In this document: piece after piece, positions 43,759 through 51,565 of the stretch
Numbering within the stretch: position 1 is the first letter of the stretch
How the letters are laid out: each line of letters begins with the position of its first letter
From: Nitrospira_D sp019636945
Lineage (GTDB): Bacteria > Nitrospirota > Nitrospiria > Nitrospirales > Nitrospiraceae
Length of the DNA: 64,000 bases
Direction of reading: 5' to 3'
Assembly (NCBI RefSeq): GCF_047338595.1
Contig: NZ_JBLFBO010000008.1
Location: forward strand, 81,297 to 145,296
Translations under genes and position numbers: made by a program
Notes under the pieces: model-generated
Told to the model about the DNA's origin: nothing
Databases searched by the model: none
The model's input: only the letters and a program-made list of their open reading frames with translations

Positions 43759-45597
43759 ATGCGCAGCCTATGTCCATGGGTGCAGTGCCGAGGAGCAGTC
43801 GTAGCAGCATCGCTCGCGCTTGTATCAGCGGGAATCACGTTCAGTGTAGCCACCGAAACCAGTCAGGCCGCAGAGGGCTCCCTCCCACCAGCTATCGTGG
43901 CGGCAGACCTCGAATACAATGGGCGTGTTGCCGTCGGAGGGGAGCCCGTGACGGTCAAGATTGCCACTCCGAACAAGAATGGCGTGATGACCTTTCAGGG
44001 CACAGCCGGGCAACGCATCAATCTCGGTTTTAGTTCGGTCAGCCTCACACAGTTTCAGGTGTCGGTCTATGGGCCGGATGGGAGTCTGATTTCCAGACAG
44101 CCGACCGCCGTCAGGAACTATTATGCCACTATGGGCACTCGACCACTCTCCTCACAGACACAGGTCCAGACATCTGCCACTGCGTACCAATTTACTGCTG
44201 ATTCAGGTGCGACCATCTCCTCGAGCGAGATGAACGGCAGCAGCATAGACCTTGTCGAATTGCCGGCAACCGGGGTCTATACGATTTTCTTCGATCCCCT
44301 CAGCACCTACACCGGAAGCTTCACGATCACCGTTTCACATGAGCTGGAGGGTACGATCGTGCCCCAGGGTTCGGCGGTATCGGTTGCTATCGGCCGTGCC
44401 GGGCAAAACGCTCGGTACACCTTCTCCGGCAACAGCGGTCAGGCGGTCAGCTTGCAGTTGAGTGATGTGACGATCAGAAGCGGGTATGTATCAATCCTCA
44501 AGCCGGACGGCAGTCCCCTGGGTCAGCCTACCTCATTCGCCCATGCGGGTGCGGTGGTCGATGCGCAAGTTCTTCCGACCTCCGGGATGTATGTGGTTCT
44601 GATCGATCCGGAGTTAAGCTATACCGGAAACGTAAAGCTTGCGCTCTACAATGCTCCGGATCTCCTGGGCAATATCATGATCGACCAGATGACGGTCACC
44701 CCGACATTGACCGTCCCGGGTCAACGCGCGCTGTATACCTTTAATGCGTCGGCGGGCCAATGGGTCAACCTCGGTCTCACCGGTGTCTCAATCGCCTCGA
44801 GTACGTTGTCGCTGTTGAAACCGGATGGAAGCAAGTTGGCATCCACCACGATCGGTTCCAGTGGCGGCAGTCTCGATCCGGCCATGGCATTACCAGAGAC
44901 AGGAGCCTACACGATCGTCGTGGATCCGGTCGGCAATAACACCGGCAGCATGACCCTTGCGTTGTCGTCACCCGTTACGGGTACGCTCGCGCTTGACGGA
45001 GCGTCGGTGACCGTGAGTCTGAACAAGCCAGGCAAGACGGCACGGTACACGTTTAACGGCAATGCCGGACAATGGGTGAGCCTTGGGCTCACGGCTGTTG
45101 GGCTTACGTCGAGCAGCATTTCGCTATTGGACCAGAATGGAACCCAGCTGGCCTCCACGGCAGTAGGAACGGCGGGTGGCGCGCTTGAAATTTCTAATCC
45201 ATTGCCGGCCACCGGAGTCTATACCGTGCTTGTTCGCCCAGGTGGACCCTATACCGGCAACATGACGCTGACACTCTCGACAGAGGTATCGGATTCGCTC
45301 AAGATTAATGCCGCGCCGAGGCCGATCATGATCAGCCGGGCTGGTCAGAGTGGTCGCTATACATTTAGCGGTACGGCTAATCAGCAGATCACGATCAAAG
45401 CGACCAATAATAAGTTCGATAGCGTGGCAGTGAATCTCTATACGCCGAGCGGAGTCTTGCAAGCAGGGGCGACGAGTTCCGCGTCCAACTTTAACCTCAA
45501 TACGGTGACGTTGGCCACGACAGACACGTACACGATCACCATCAACCCTGCGCTAGCGGAAACAGGGAGCATTCACTTACAAGTAACCAGCCAGTAG
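43759..45597 (+). CDS. Exported protein with five ~95-residue beta repeats
   Basis: 612 residues. A long signal sequence (AAVVAASLALVSAGITFSVA-like, ending near residue 38) precedes about five tandem domains. Each repeat follows the pattern G-x-(L/I)-x(7-8)-(V/T)-x(6)-PG/AGQxxxYTFxGxxGQxVxLxL, then (S/T)LLKPDG, then LPxTGxYTxxxDP, then YTGxxTLxLS. This resembles PPC (pre-peptidase C-terminal) beta-sandwich domains. The first repeat carries an extra insertion. The protein probably works at the cell surface, but no enzymatic domain is seen. The start has an AGGAGGG ribosome site. Two near-identical terminators bracket the gene. Confidence 0.78.
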   Translation: MRSLCPWVQCRGAVVAASLALVSAGITFSVATETSQAAEGSLPPAIVAADLEYNGRVAVGGEPVTVKIATPNKNGVMTFQGTAGQRINLGFSSVSLTQFQVSVYGPDGSLISRQPTAVRNYYATMGTRPLSSQTQVQTSATAYQFTADSGATISSSEMNGSSIDLVELPATGVYTIFFDPLSTYTGSFTITVSHELEGTIVPQGSAVSVAIGRAGQNARYTFSGNSGQAVSLQLSDVTIRSGYVSILKPDGSPLGQPTSFAHAGAVVDAQVLPTSGMYVVLIDPELSYTGNVKLALYNAPDLLGNIMIDQMTVTPTLTVPGQRALYTFNASAGQWVNLGLTGVSIASSTLSLLKPDGSKLASTTIGSSGGSLDPAMALPETGAYTIVVDPVGNNTGSMTLALSSPVTGTLALDGASVTVSLNKPGKTARYTFNGNAGQWVSLGLTAVGLTSSSISLLDQNGTQLASTAVGTAGGALEISNPLPATGVYTVLVRPGGPYTGNMTLTLSTEVSDSLKINAAPRPIMISRAGQSGRYTFSGTANQQITIKATNNKFDSVAVNLYTPSGVLQAGATSSASNFNLNTVTLATTDTYTITINPALAETGSIHLQVTSQ

Positions 45598-45933
45598 AAG
45601 CTGTGTGTAAGAATAGAGGTGGTCACTCGCCTGTATTCGCATCGGAGCTGATAACAAGAGGGTGGGGAGGCAACTTCTCACCCTCTTTTTCTATCACATC
45701 ACTAGCGACTGCACGCCAGTAGTGGGATTTCCACCATACTGTGCGAGAGCGTGACTACTGACAGCAAACGGCATAGGCTCTGTCTGCGTCGTGAGCACTG
45801 TACTTGACTCAGTAACAGGAAGTTCAGGCCAGTATCATAGAGAGGAGTATTAACATGGACTCCTATTACCCTAGCTAGCGTCTAGCGATGAGTCTCCATC
45901 TGGGTCCTTTATGAGTCAGCAACCCTTATAGGT
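45598..45933. other. 336-base intergenic region
   Basis: Holds the terminator at 45656-45690. The rest shows no gene, no clear promoter and no repeat. The DUF3800 gene that follows lacks an obvious Shine-Dalgarno. Confidence 0.45.
45656..45690 (+). terminator. Intrinsic terminator after the repeat-protein gene
   Basis: AAGAGGGTG (45656-45664) pairs with CACCCTCTT, followed by a T-run. The loop GGGAGGCAACTTCT closely matches the loop of the terminator at 43422-43462. Confidence 0.9.
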
Positions 45934-46698
45934 ATGTTCACTGCGTACTTTGATGCTAGCGGCCAGGAGCACGAGCACCCCTATATGGTTGTAGCGGGTT
46001 TTGTGTCGAGCGTAAAGGTTTGGTCTGAATTCTCGGATGAATGGCGGGCAGTTCTTGGTAATTATCACCTCAAGACGTTTCATGCGGCAGATTGCCAGAA
46101 CTTTAGAGGTGAATTTATAGAATGGAAAGGTAAAGAGGATAAGCGACTACGCCTATGGTGCGATTTGTTGGGTGTGATCAAGAAGCATACCTTCCATAAG
46201 TTTAGTGTCGGTATCGAGATCAATGATTGGAAAGAATCTTTTTCCCAGGAAAGGAAAAGAAAGTCGAAGATCAATGCCTATGTGTTATGTGCTTTGGCTT
46301 GTGCAGAACGTGTCAAGCTATGGGCTAGACGGCAAAATGTCAAAACGCCCATCGCATACATTTATGAGTCAGGGGATCCTGGGAGTGGTCAATTGAGGGC
46401 GTACTTCGACGAGCAGGAATTCCCGGCGCCATCATTCAAACATAAGGAGGACCGCACCGTTGAGGGGATTTACTGCCCCGCCACAGTTCCGCTTCAAGCC
46501 GCTGATTTTCTTGCATACGAAATCTTCTTGATTAAAAAGATATTTCGCAAAAATGGGCTTCCCTCTCTCGGGCGCCCGATGCGTGAATTTGTCGACATAC
46601 CTGAAGCCACAAAAATCTACTCAGGTGATCGACTCAAAGAACTTGAGAAGACCTTTGATTTCCCTAGAAAGGTGAATGGTATCTGGAGACCGTTCTAA
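45934..46698 (+). CDS. DUF3800 domain protein
   Basis: 254 residues. The N-terminus MFTAYFDASGQEHEHPYMVVAGF holds the DxSG acidic motif of the family, and the pattern HAADC (in TFHAADCQNF) and PLQAADFLAYE are also typical. DUF3800 proteins have an RNase H-like fold by prediction, and are scattered, often in accessory DNA; function not known. Base composition is clearly lower in G+C than in its neighbours, and spacing on both sides is wide, consistent with acquisition. No signal peptide. Confidence 0.82.
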   Translation: MFTAYFDASGQEHEHPYMVVAGFVSSVKVWSEFSDEWRAVLGNYHLKTFHAADCQNFRGEFIEWKGKEDKRLRLWCDLLGVIKKHTFHKFSVGIEINDWKESFSQERKRKSKINAYVLCALACAERVKLWARRQNVKTPIAYIYESGDPGSGQLRAYFDEQEFPAPSFKHKEDRTVEGIYCPATVPLQAADFLAYEIFLIKKIFRKNGLPSLGRPMREFVDIPEATKIYSGDRLKELEKTFDFPRKVNGIWRPF

Positions 46699-46811
46699 CA
46701 ACGGTTATCCCTGCTTTCCATTCATCGTGGGAGGAAATTGGGGTCTAGTCGTGTACGTTGCCAGACGGAGTTCGAATCTTGTGCTGTTTGAACAGGGAGG
46801 AGTTACGCGAG

Positions 46812-48668
46812 TTAAGGCGTTTCCGATGCTGCAAGTGAGGGCAGTGTGGTGAGAACCAGGTCCGCGGCTTTGTCGTCCGGTTTCAGCAGTGGGATCATTT
46901 GCGGGCGTTGGATCGCATTAAACTGAGATTTTGATGCCCATGTGACTTTCTGTCGTACGAATCCACTCACCTCTCCGAACGTGATCTTCCCATCTCGGTT
47001 TGTATCCGCTTCTCCGCGCAGACCGCGCAATAAATAATAGGTAAAGAGTCCGTGACGATGGTTGTCGTCATCGACTCCGGTGGCAAGGCCCTCGACGGCG
47101 ATCAATCGAATCGTGTTCTCTCCGTCCAGATCCCATCGTGGGGTAGCGGGTGTCTTGGTCTGGTCGATAATGGCAGCAGTCTTTCCGTCGAAGATGAAGA
47201 TGGCCTGCCGTGGATTGAGCTTCGCAAGGACCGATTCCAGCGCACTCAGACGATAGAGACTGGTTGGGGTCTTTGTTCCGTCATAGGGGACGAGGAAGAC
47301 CTCTCCCCGAGGGGAGACCATTGCTTGGCCTGAAAAGTAGATAATGACGACTCCATCTTTCGTCGAACGAGTCGGGAGCCATTCACGCAGGGTTTTCTCG
47401 ATCTGTGCAGAAGTGGCCTTGCGGTCCGTTAATAGCGCGATATTGGAAGAAGGTACGCCTCCGAGCGTTTGGAAGTACTTGGCGACCGTTTCCGCATCGT
47501 GGGCGGCATGCTTGCGTGATGGAATCTGCTGCGTGAGGGTCGAGCTGAGGCCGATGGCAATGACGGAGGTGTCTGGGTGCAGAACAGGTGATGCCTGAGC
47601 TGACACCTGATCGACATCATCGCCTCTGGTTCCCGTCGGAGCGATCGTAAAGGACAGTGTTTGAGGTGAGGCTGCGGCGCCAGTGCGTTCTGCTACGATC
47701 ACCCGGATTTCGGCCGGTTCCGACTGTGCGAGCAGGGGTAGGGTGGCGACAAACTCCACCGATCTGGTTTGGCCCGGCTGTAGCGGCGGGATTCTCAAGA
47801 CCGTCGTGGGAAAATGTTCGAGGGTGAGTCGAGTTCCGGTCAAAGAAGCCGAGGCGTGCTCCACCAGGGTTGATCCTGTGTTCACGACGTCGACACGGAC
47901 GCGAATATGTTCGCCACCTTCGAGCAGGAGGTCACTGTTTTCATCGAGTAAGAGCGCCTTGAATCGGAGGGTGGTTGAAGCAGTAGGGCCGCTTAGTTGG
48001 TCGGCAGGTGTCGGGCTCAAGGCGGGGGCCACGGCGAGGGTTCCCGGTGATGGAGCAGTCGGCTCGGTTGCGCTGAGGTTGTCAGGGCTTTCCACAGCCT
48101 GCTTTGCCGTGAGGGCAACCCTGGCTGCAAAGTCGATCGAGGTGTCCTGGACGAACGGATCAATAATGTAGTCACAGTTCTTTGAGACTTGTTCAAGTCG
48201 CAACCGTTCCTGACGGGACACCGCGATGTCCGTCTGCCGGAGCAACGCTCCCGTGCGGTCATAGACACGGGCGATCGCATTGAGATGGATGTTGGCCGGA
48301 GCGCGGTCGTAGAGCGCCTCTTTGTTGAGGTCGAATGACGAGTCAATGAGATCGACCTGGACGACATGATCCGCTGGGCCGGCAGTTTCTCCTCCGTCCA
48401 CAATCACACGGTCAAAGGTTCGGTGAAGACCCTGCTGCAACGCGTCTTGTAAGCGTTCCCCTAACGGGACTTCCTGGAGTTGCCCGCATGTATTCGTATA
48501 GCGAAGCGTGAGGTCCCTGAGGGCCGAGGATGTCTCCAGTTTGGCACTGGCCGCAAGAGGGGTGCCCATTGGGGCAAACTCAAGATGCGTCGCACAGCCG
48601 ACGAGGACGAGGAGTGCGGCGCCGCTCCAAGCGTTCGCCAGAATGCGCATATCGCAGAGTCGATTCAT
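46812..48668 (-). CDS. Pseudo-caspase lipoprotein with EF-hand loop
   Basis: 618 residues. A signal sequence ends at lipobox LLVLVGC (Cys25). Residues 45-190 resemble a small periplasmic lipoprotein domain. Residues 230-345 form an Ig-like beta domain (GGEHIRVRVDVVNTGS). Residues 365-545 are a caspase-like (peptidase C14) p20 fold (VIAIGLSSTLT, HDAETVAKYFQTLGG, DGVVIIYFSGQAM, GEVFLVPYDG). The catalytic His in the usual SGHG is replaced (SGQ at 446-448), and the Cys in the usual DxCxSG is lost (DGKTA at 494-498), so proteolysis is not expected. A canonical EF-hand loop D-x-N-x-DG-x-I-x(3)-E is at 555-566. It may be an outer-membrane, calcium-sensing scaffold; that role is inferred. Confidence 0.85.
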   Translation of the reverse strand: MNRLCDMRILANAWSGAALLVLVGCATHLEFAPMGTPLAASAKLETSSALRDLTLRYTNTCGQLQEVPLGERLQDALQQGLHRTFDRVIVDGGETAGPADHVVQVDLIDSSFDLNKEALYDRAPANIHLNAIARVYDRTGALLRQTDIAVSRQERLRLEQVSKNCDYIIDPFVQDTSIDFAARVALTAKQAVESPDNLSATEPTAPSPGTLAVAPALSPTPADQLSGPTASTTLRFKALLLDENSDLLLEGGEHIRVRVDVVNTGSTLVEHASASLTGTRLTLEHFPTTVLRIPPLQPGQTRSVEFVATLPLLAQSEPAEIRVIVAERTGAAASPQTLSFTIAPTGTRGDDVDQVSAQASPVLHPDTSVIAIGLSSTLTQQIPSRKHAAHDAETVAKYFQTLGGVPSSNIALLTDRKATSAQIEKTLREWLPTRSTKDGVVIIYFSGQAMVSPRGEVFLVPYDGTKTPTSLYRLSALESVLAKLNPRQAIFIFDGKTAAIIDQTKTPATPRWDLDGENTIRLIAVEGLATGVDDDNHRHGLFTYYLLRGLRGEADTNRDGKITFGEVSGFVRQKVTWASKSQFNAIQRPQMIPLLKPDDKAADLVLTTLPSLAASETP

Positions 48669-48875
48669 ATGGGCTCTTGCCAGGCCTTCGTCCTCTTCTT
48701 CTTGTATGATAGACCTAACCGGTTGTCACGGTACTGGAAACCTCACATGAATGCAACGGGGCTGCAAAGGGAGGCCTGGTTTACAATACCGACGGTCTGG
48801 TACGGTAATAACGTGTCATGCGCTTGCCGATTGATACGGATCGTGTTCAGCGCCCGTCACCGTACCTTTTCTTCT

Positions 48876-48905
48876 TTGAAGCCGGTCGAACGAGTAGTGT
48901 AAAAT
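48876..48905 (+). promoter_or_regulatory. Promoter candidate for degP
   Basis: TTGAAG (48876-48881), 18-base spacer, TAAAAT (48900-48905). The leader to the ATG at 48981 would be about 70 bases and would carry both hairpins. Confidence 0.5.
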
Positions 48906-48928
48906 AGATCGTTAAACTGGTGTAGGGG

Positions 48929-48959
48929 CCTATTTCCAATAGGACTCTGAACAAGAGTC
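48929..48959 (+). promoter_or_regulatory. Two adjacent hairpins in the degP leader
   Basis: CCTATT-TCC-AATAGG (48929-48943) and GACTCT-GAACA-AGAGTC (48943-48959) share one base. They lie just before the GGAGG ribosome site (48967-48971) and could affect degP translation or mRNA stability. Confidence 0.45.
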
Positions 48960-48980
48960 ACATCCTGGAGGAATTCAGAT

Positions 48981-50483
48981 ATGTTCATGTGGACTCAGAA
49001 ATCGACGAACATGCTCATGGCTTGTGGATTAGCCGTATCTGCTCTGATCGGAAGCGGATGCGTGTCGCCTGTCTCGGCTTCAGGGGTTCCTCCGGCATGG
49101 GCCCAGGGGTTCTCGGAGATTGTGAAAAAGACGATGCCGGCCGTTGTGAACATTGCCGTCACCGGTGGAGGGGAGGGGAGTCGGAGGCGAGGAGGGGTTC
49201 CGCCGAACCCATTCGGGACGCCGCCTCCTGGGGATGAGCCTGGCGGTGAATCACCGATTCCGCCGGCTCCACATGGCCCTCCCGGTCCGCACGGCAAACC
49301 TGATCAGAGTGCCGGCTCGGGAGTCATTCTCGATGCCAGCGGGTATATCGTGACCAACAATCACGTTGTGGAAGGGGCGACCCAGATTACTGTCACGCTG
49401 AGCGACCGGCGGGAGTTTTCCGCCAAGATTGTCGGGACCGATCCGAAGACCGATTTGGCGGTGGTCAAGATCGATGCCAAGGATCTGCCGTCGCTCAAGT
49501 GGGCGGAGTATGAGAAGCTCCAGGTCGGGGATCTCGTGTTGGCCGTCGGAAGTCCATTCGGCTTGAGCTCGACCGTGACGCTCGGGATTATCAGTGCATT
49601 AGGGCGTGGCAATGTGGGAATTGCCGACTATGAAGACTTTATCCAGACCGATGCGGCCATCAACCCTGGAAATTCTGGTGGGGCGCTCGTCAATATGAAT
49701 GGGGATCTGATCGGGATCAACACCGCGATTTTCTCAAGGACCGGCGGATCGGAAGGCATTGGGTTTGCGATTCCCAGCAGCATCGCACTGGATATCGTCG
49801 ATAGCCTCCAAAAGACTGGGAAAGTCGTGCGCGGATGGATGGGCGTGGCGATTCAGGAGATCACGCCGGCCTTGGCAAAATCCTTCAAGCTTCCGGATCA
49901 GCGGAAGGGGGTCTTGATCAGCGACGTCAATGAAAATGGCCCCTCGCATGCCGCAGGAATCAAGCGGGGTGATGTGGTGGTGGCGTTCAATGGGAAGGAA
50001 GTGCAGACGGTCAGCCAGCTGCGCAACCTCGTTGCCAGAACGGTCGTCGGCAAAGATGCCCAGGTGAAGGTCGTCCGCGAAGGGAAGGAACAGGTCATTG
50101 CCGTGAAGGTGGCTGAGCGTCCCTCTGATGAAGTCTTGGCCAAGAAGGAGCCGGGGCCACCGAAGGAAGCGGGAGAGCAGATCAAGCCACCGGACAATGT
50201 GCTGGCATCGCTTCGTGTCCAGGCTCTGGACAATGCGTTGATGAGCCAATTGAACATTCCTTCCAAGACGGCCGGCGTGGTGATCATCTCGGTAGAGTCG
50301 GGTGGACAGGCGGAAGCGGCTGGCTTGCAGCGCGGCGATGTCATCCAAGAAGTCAACCATGAATCCGTCAAGACGCTCAGCGAGTACCAAAAGGCCGCCG
50401 AGAAAATTAAAAAAGACGAGCTTGCGGTCTTGCTGGTCAATCGTCAGGGGAACAGCCTCTTCGTAGCGATCAATCCGAAGTAA
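48981..50483 (+). CDS. degP: DegP/HtrA-family periplasmic serine protease
   Basis: 500 residues. The N-terminus is a signal sequence (ACGLAVSALIGSGCVSPVSA), possibly lipidated. A Gly/Pro-rich insertion (about 62-106) precedes the protease domain. The triad is His128 (TNNHVVEG), Asp158 (DPKTDLAVVKID) and Ser232 (INPGNSGGALVN). Two PDZ domains follow (GWMGVAIQEITPALAKSF and LNIPSKTAGVVIISVESGG). It degrades or refolds damaged periplasmic proteins. The leader has twin hairpins. It leads a long plus-strand run through tatC, mrp and moeA. Confidence 0.95.
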   Translation: MFMWTQKSTNMLMACGLAVSALIGSGCVSPVSASGVPPAWAQGFSEIVKKTMPAVVNIAVTGGGEGSRRRGGVPPNPFGTPPPGDEPGGESPIPPAPHGPPGPHGKPDQSAGSGVILDASGYIVTNNHVVEGATQITVTLSDRREFSAKIVGTDPKTDLAVVKIDAKDLPSLKWAEYEKLQVGDLVLAVGSPFGLSSTVTLGIISALGRGNVGIADYEDFIQTDAAINPGNSGGALVNMNGDLIGINTAIFSRTGGSEGIGFAIPSSIALDIVDSLQKTGKVVRGWMGVAIQEITPALAKSFKLPDQRKGVLISDVNENGPSHAAGIKRGDVVVAFNGKEVQTVSQLRNLVARTVVGKDAQVKVVREGKEQVIAVKVAERPSDEVLAKKEPGPPKEAGEQIKPPDNVLASLRVQALDNALMSQLNIPSKTAGVVIISVESGGQAEAAGLQRGDVIQEVNHESVKTLSEYQKAAEKIKKDELAVLLVNRQGNSLFVAINPK

Positions 50484-50498
50484 GAAGCACAGGGGTAT

Positions 50499-50563
50499 TT
50501 GTTGATCCGTCGATCTGTTGATTGCCAGAAGCCTGATCGGCAGATCGCCGGATCGACAGATTC
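50499..50563. repeat. Inverted octad array between degP and tatC
   Basis: Unlike the others, the unit here is 8 bp. Left arm: TTGTTGAT, CCGTCGAT, CTGTTGAT. Right arm: CCTGATCG, GCAGATCG, CCGGATCG, ACAGATTC. The arms are imperfect reverse complements around a nine-base centre. Confidence 0.65.
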
Positions 50564-50581
50564 CAGTTTGTACGAGGCTCT

Positions 50582-51526
50582 GTGTTGAACAAACTGAACC
50601 AGTGGCTGCAAGACTCGGTGTTCAAGCCGCTGGAAGATAAGAAGATGCCGGTCATGGAACACCTGGTGGAGTTCCAGGTCCGGCTGACACGTGCGGTGAT
50701 CGCCTTGGCGGTCGTGTTCATGGGGACCTTCCTATATGCCGACGCACTCGTCAAATGGCTACGCGTTCCGCTCCAGAACATGTTTGTTCCCAGTCAGTTG
50801 ACATGGGAACCCACCGACCTCCCGACTGTGCCGTTTGTGTTCCTCGCTCCGGCGGAGGCGCTTTGGCAGAACGTCAAGGTGGCGGGCTTGTGTGCCATTG
50901 TGCTTGCCATGCCGTATTTGCTGTATGAAATCTGGCGGTTCGTGGTTCCTGGGCTACACGCCCAAGAACGGCGGTTTGTCGGCCCGTTCGTGTGTGTCAG
51001 CGCGGCGGCATTTTATGCGGGGGCGGGCTTTTCATTTTTTTTCGTTCTACCGTTTGCGTTAAATTTTTTGATTTCGTACGGCGTCAATGCAGGATTTGCG
51101 CCGCAGATTTCTATTGCGCAATATGTCGGATTCGCTCTCTGGTTTCTAATGGTGTTCGGGCTGATTTTTGAAGTGCCGTTGGCGCTGACGCTTATGGCAA
51201 AGCTCGGATGGGTGGATGCGCCGTTTTTGATTCAATACTGGAAGTGGGCGCTATTAGGGTCGTTCGTGATTGCCGCCATCCTGACTCCCACGCCTGACCC
51301 ATTCAATCAAACGCTGATGGCCGGTCCGATGTTTCTGCTCTATTGGGTCGGGATTTTTGGTGCGAAAGTCTTTGGGAAAAAACCAGCTGCCGAGTCCGAT
51401 CAACCGTCTGTTCCAACGACGGCGATGGCGGGGGCGGGAGTGGGTGGGAGTGCCGCTGGGGTGGCGATGCCGAACTCTTCCACGGGTGAGGACTACGTGG
51501 GAGTTCCCGGAGGACGACCGCGTTAG
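50582..51526 (+). CDS. tatC: TatC, Sec-independent translocase subunit
   Basis: 314 residues. The conserved signature KKMPVMEHLVEFQVRLTRAVIALAVV starts it, followed by VPFVFLAPAEALWQNVKVAG and ALPYLLYEIWRFVVPGL-type helices, six in all. TatC binds the twin-arginine signal of folded proteins. It starts at a GTG (50582). Unusually it ends with an approximately 45-residue Ala/Gly/Ser-rich tail after the last helix (PSVPTTAMAGAGVGG). No tatA/B gene is near. Its position between degP and mrp/moeA suits export of cofactor-loaded enzymes. Confidence 0.94.
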   Translation: MLNKLNQWLQDSVFKPLEDKKMPVMEHLVEFQVRLTRAVIALAVVFMGTFLYADALVKWLRVPLQNMFVPSQLTWEPTDLPTVPFVFLAPAEALWQNVKVAGLCAIVLAMPYLLYEIWRFVVPGLHAQERRFVGPFVCVSAAAFYAGAGFSFFFVLPFALNFLISYGVNAGFAPQISIAQYVGFALWFLMVFGLIFEVPLALTLMAKLGWVDAPFLIQYWKWALLGSFVIAAILTPTPDPFNQTLMAGPMFLLYWVGIFGAKVFGKKPAAESDQPSVPTTAMAGAGVGGSAAGVAMPNSSTGEDYVGVPGGRPR

Positions 51527-51565
51527 CAAAGATGTTGAACGAACCGTTTATGAGAAAGACTATTC

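Larger units (their letters stand above)
48669..48980. other. 312-base divergent regulatory region
   Basis: Separates the minus-strand pseudo-caspase gene from plus-strand degP. It holds a promoter candidate (48876-48905) and twin hairpins (48929-48959), both described separately. No gene is supported. Confidence 0.5.
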
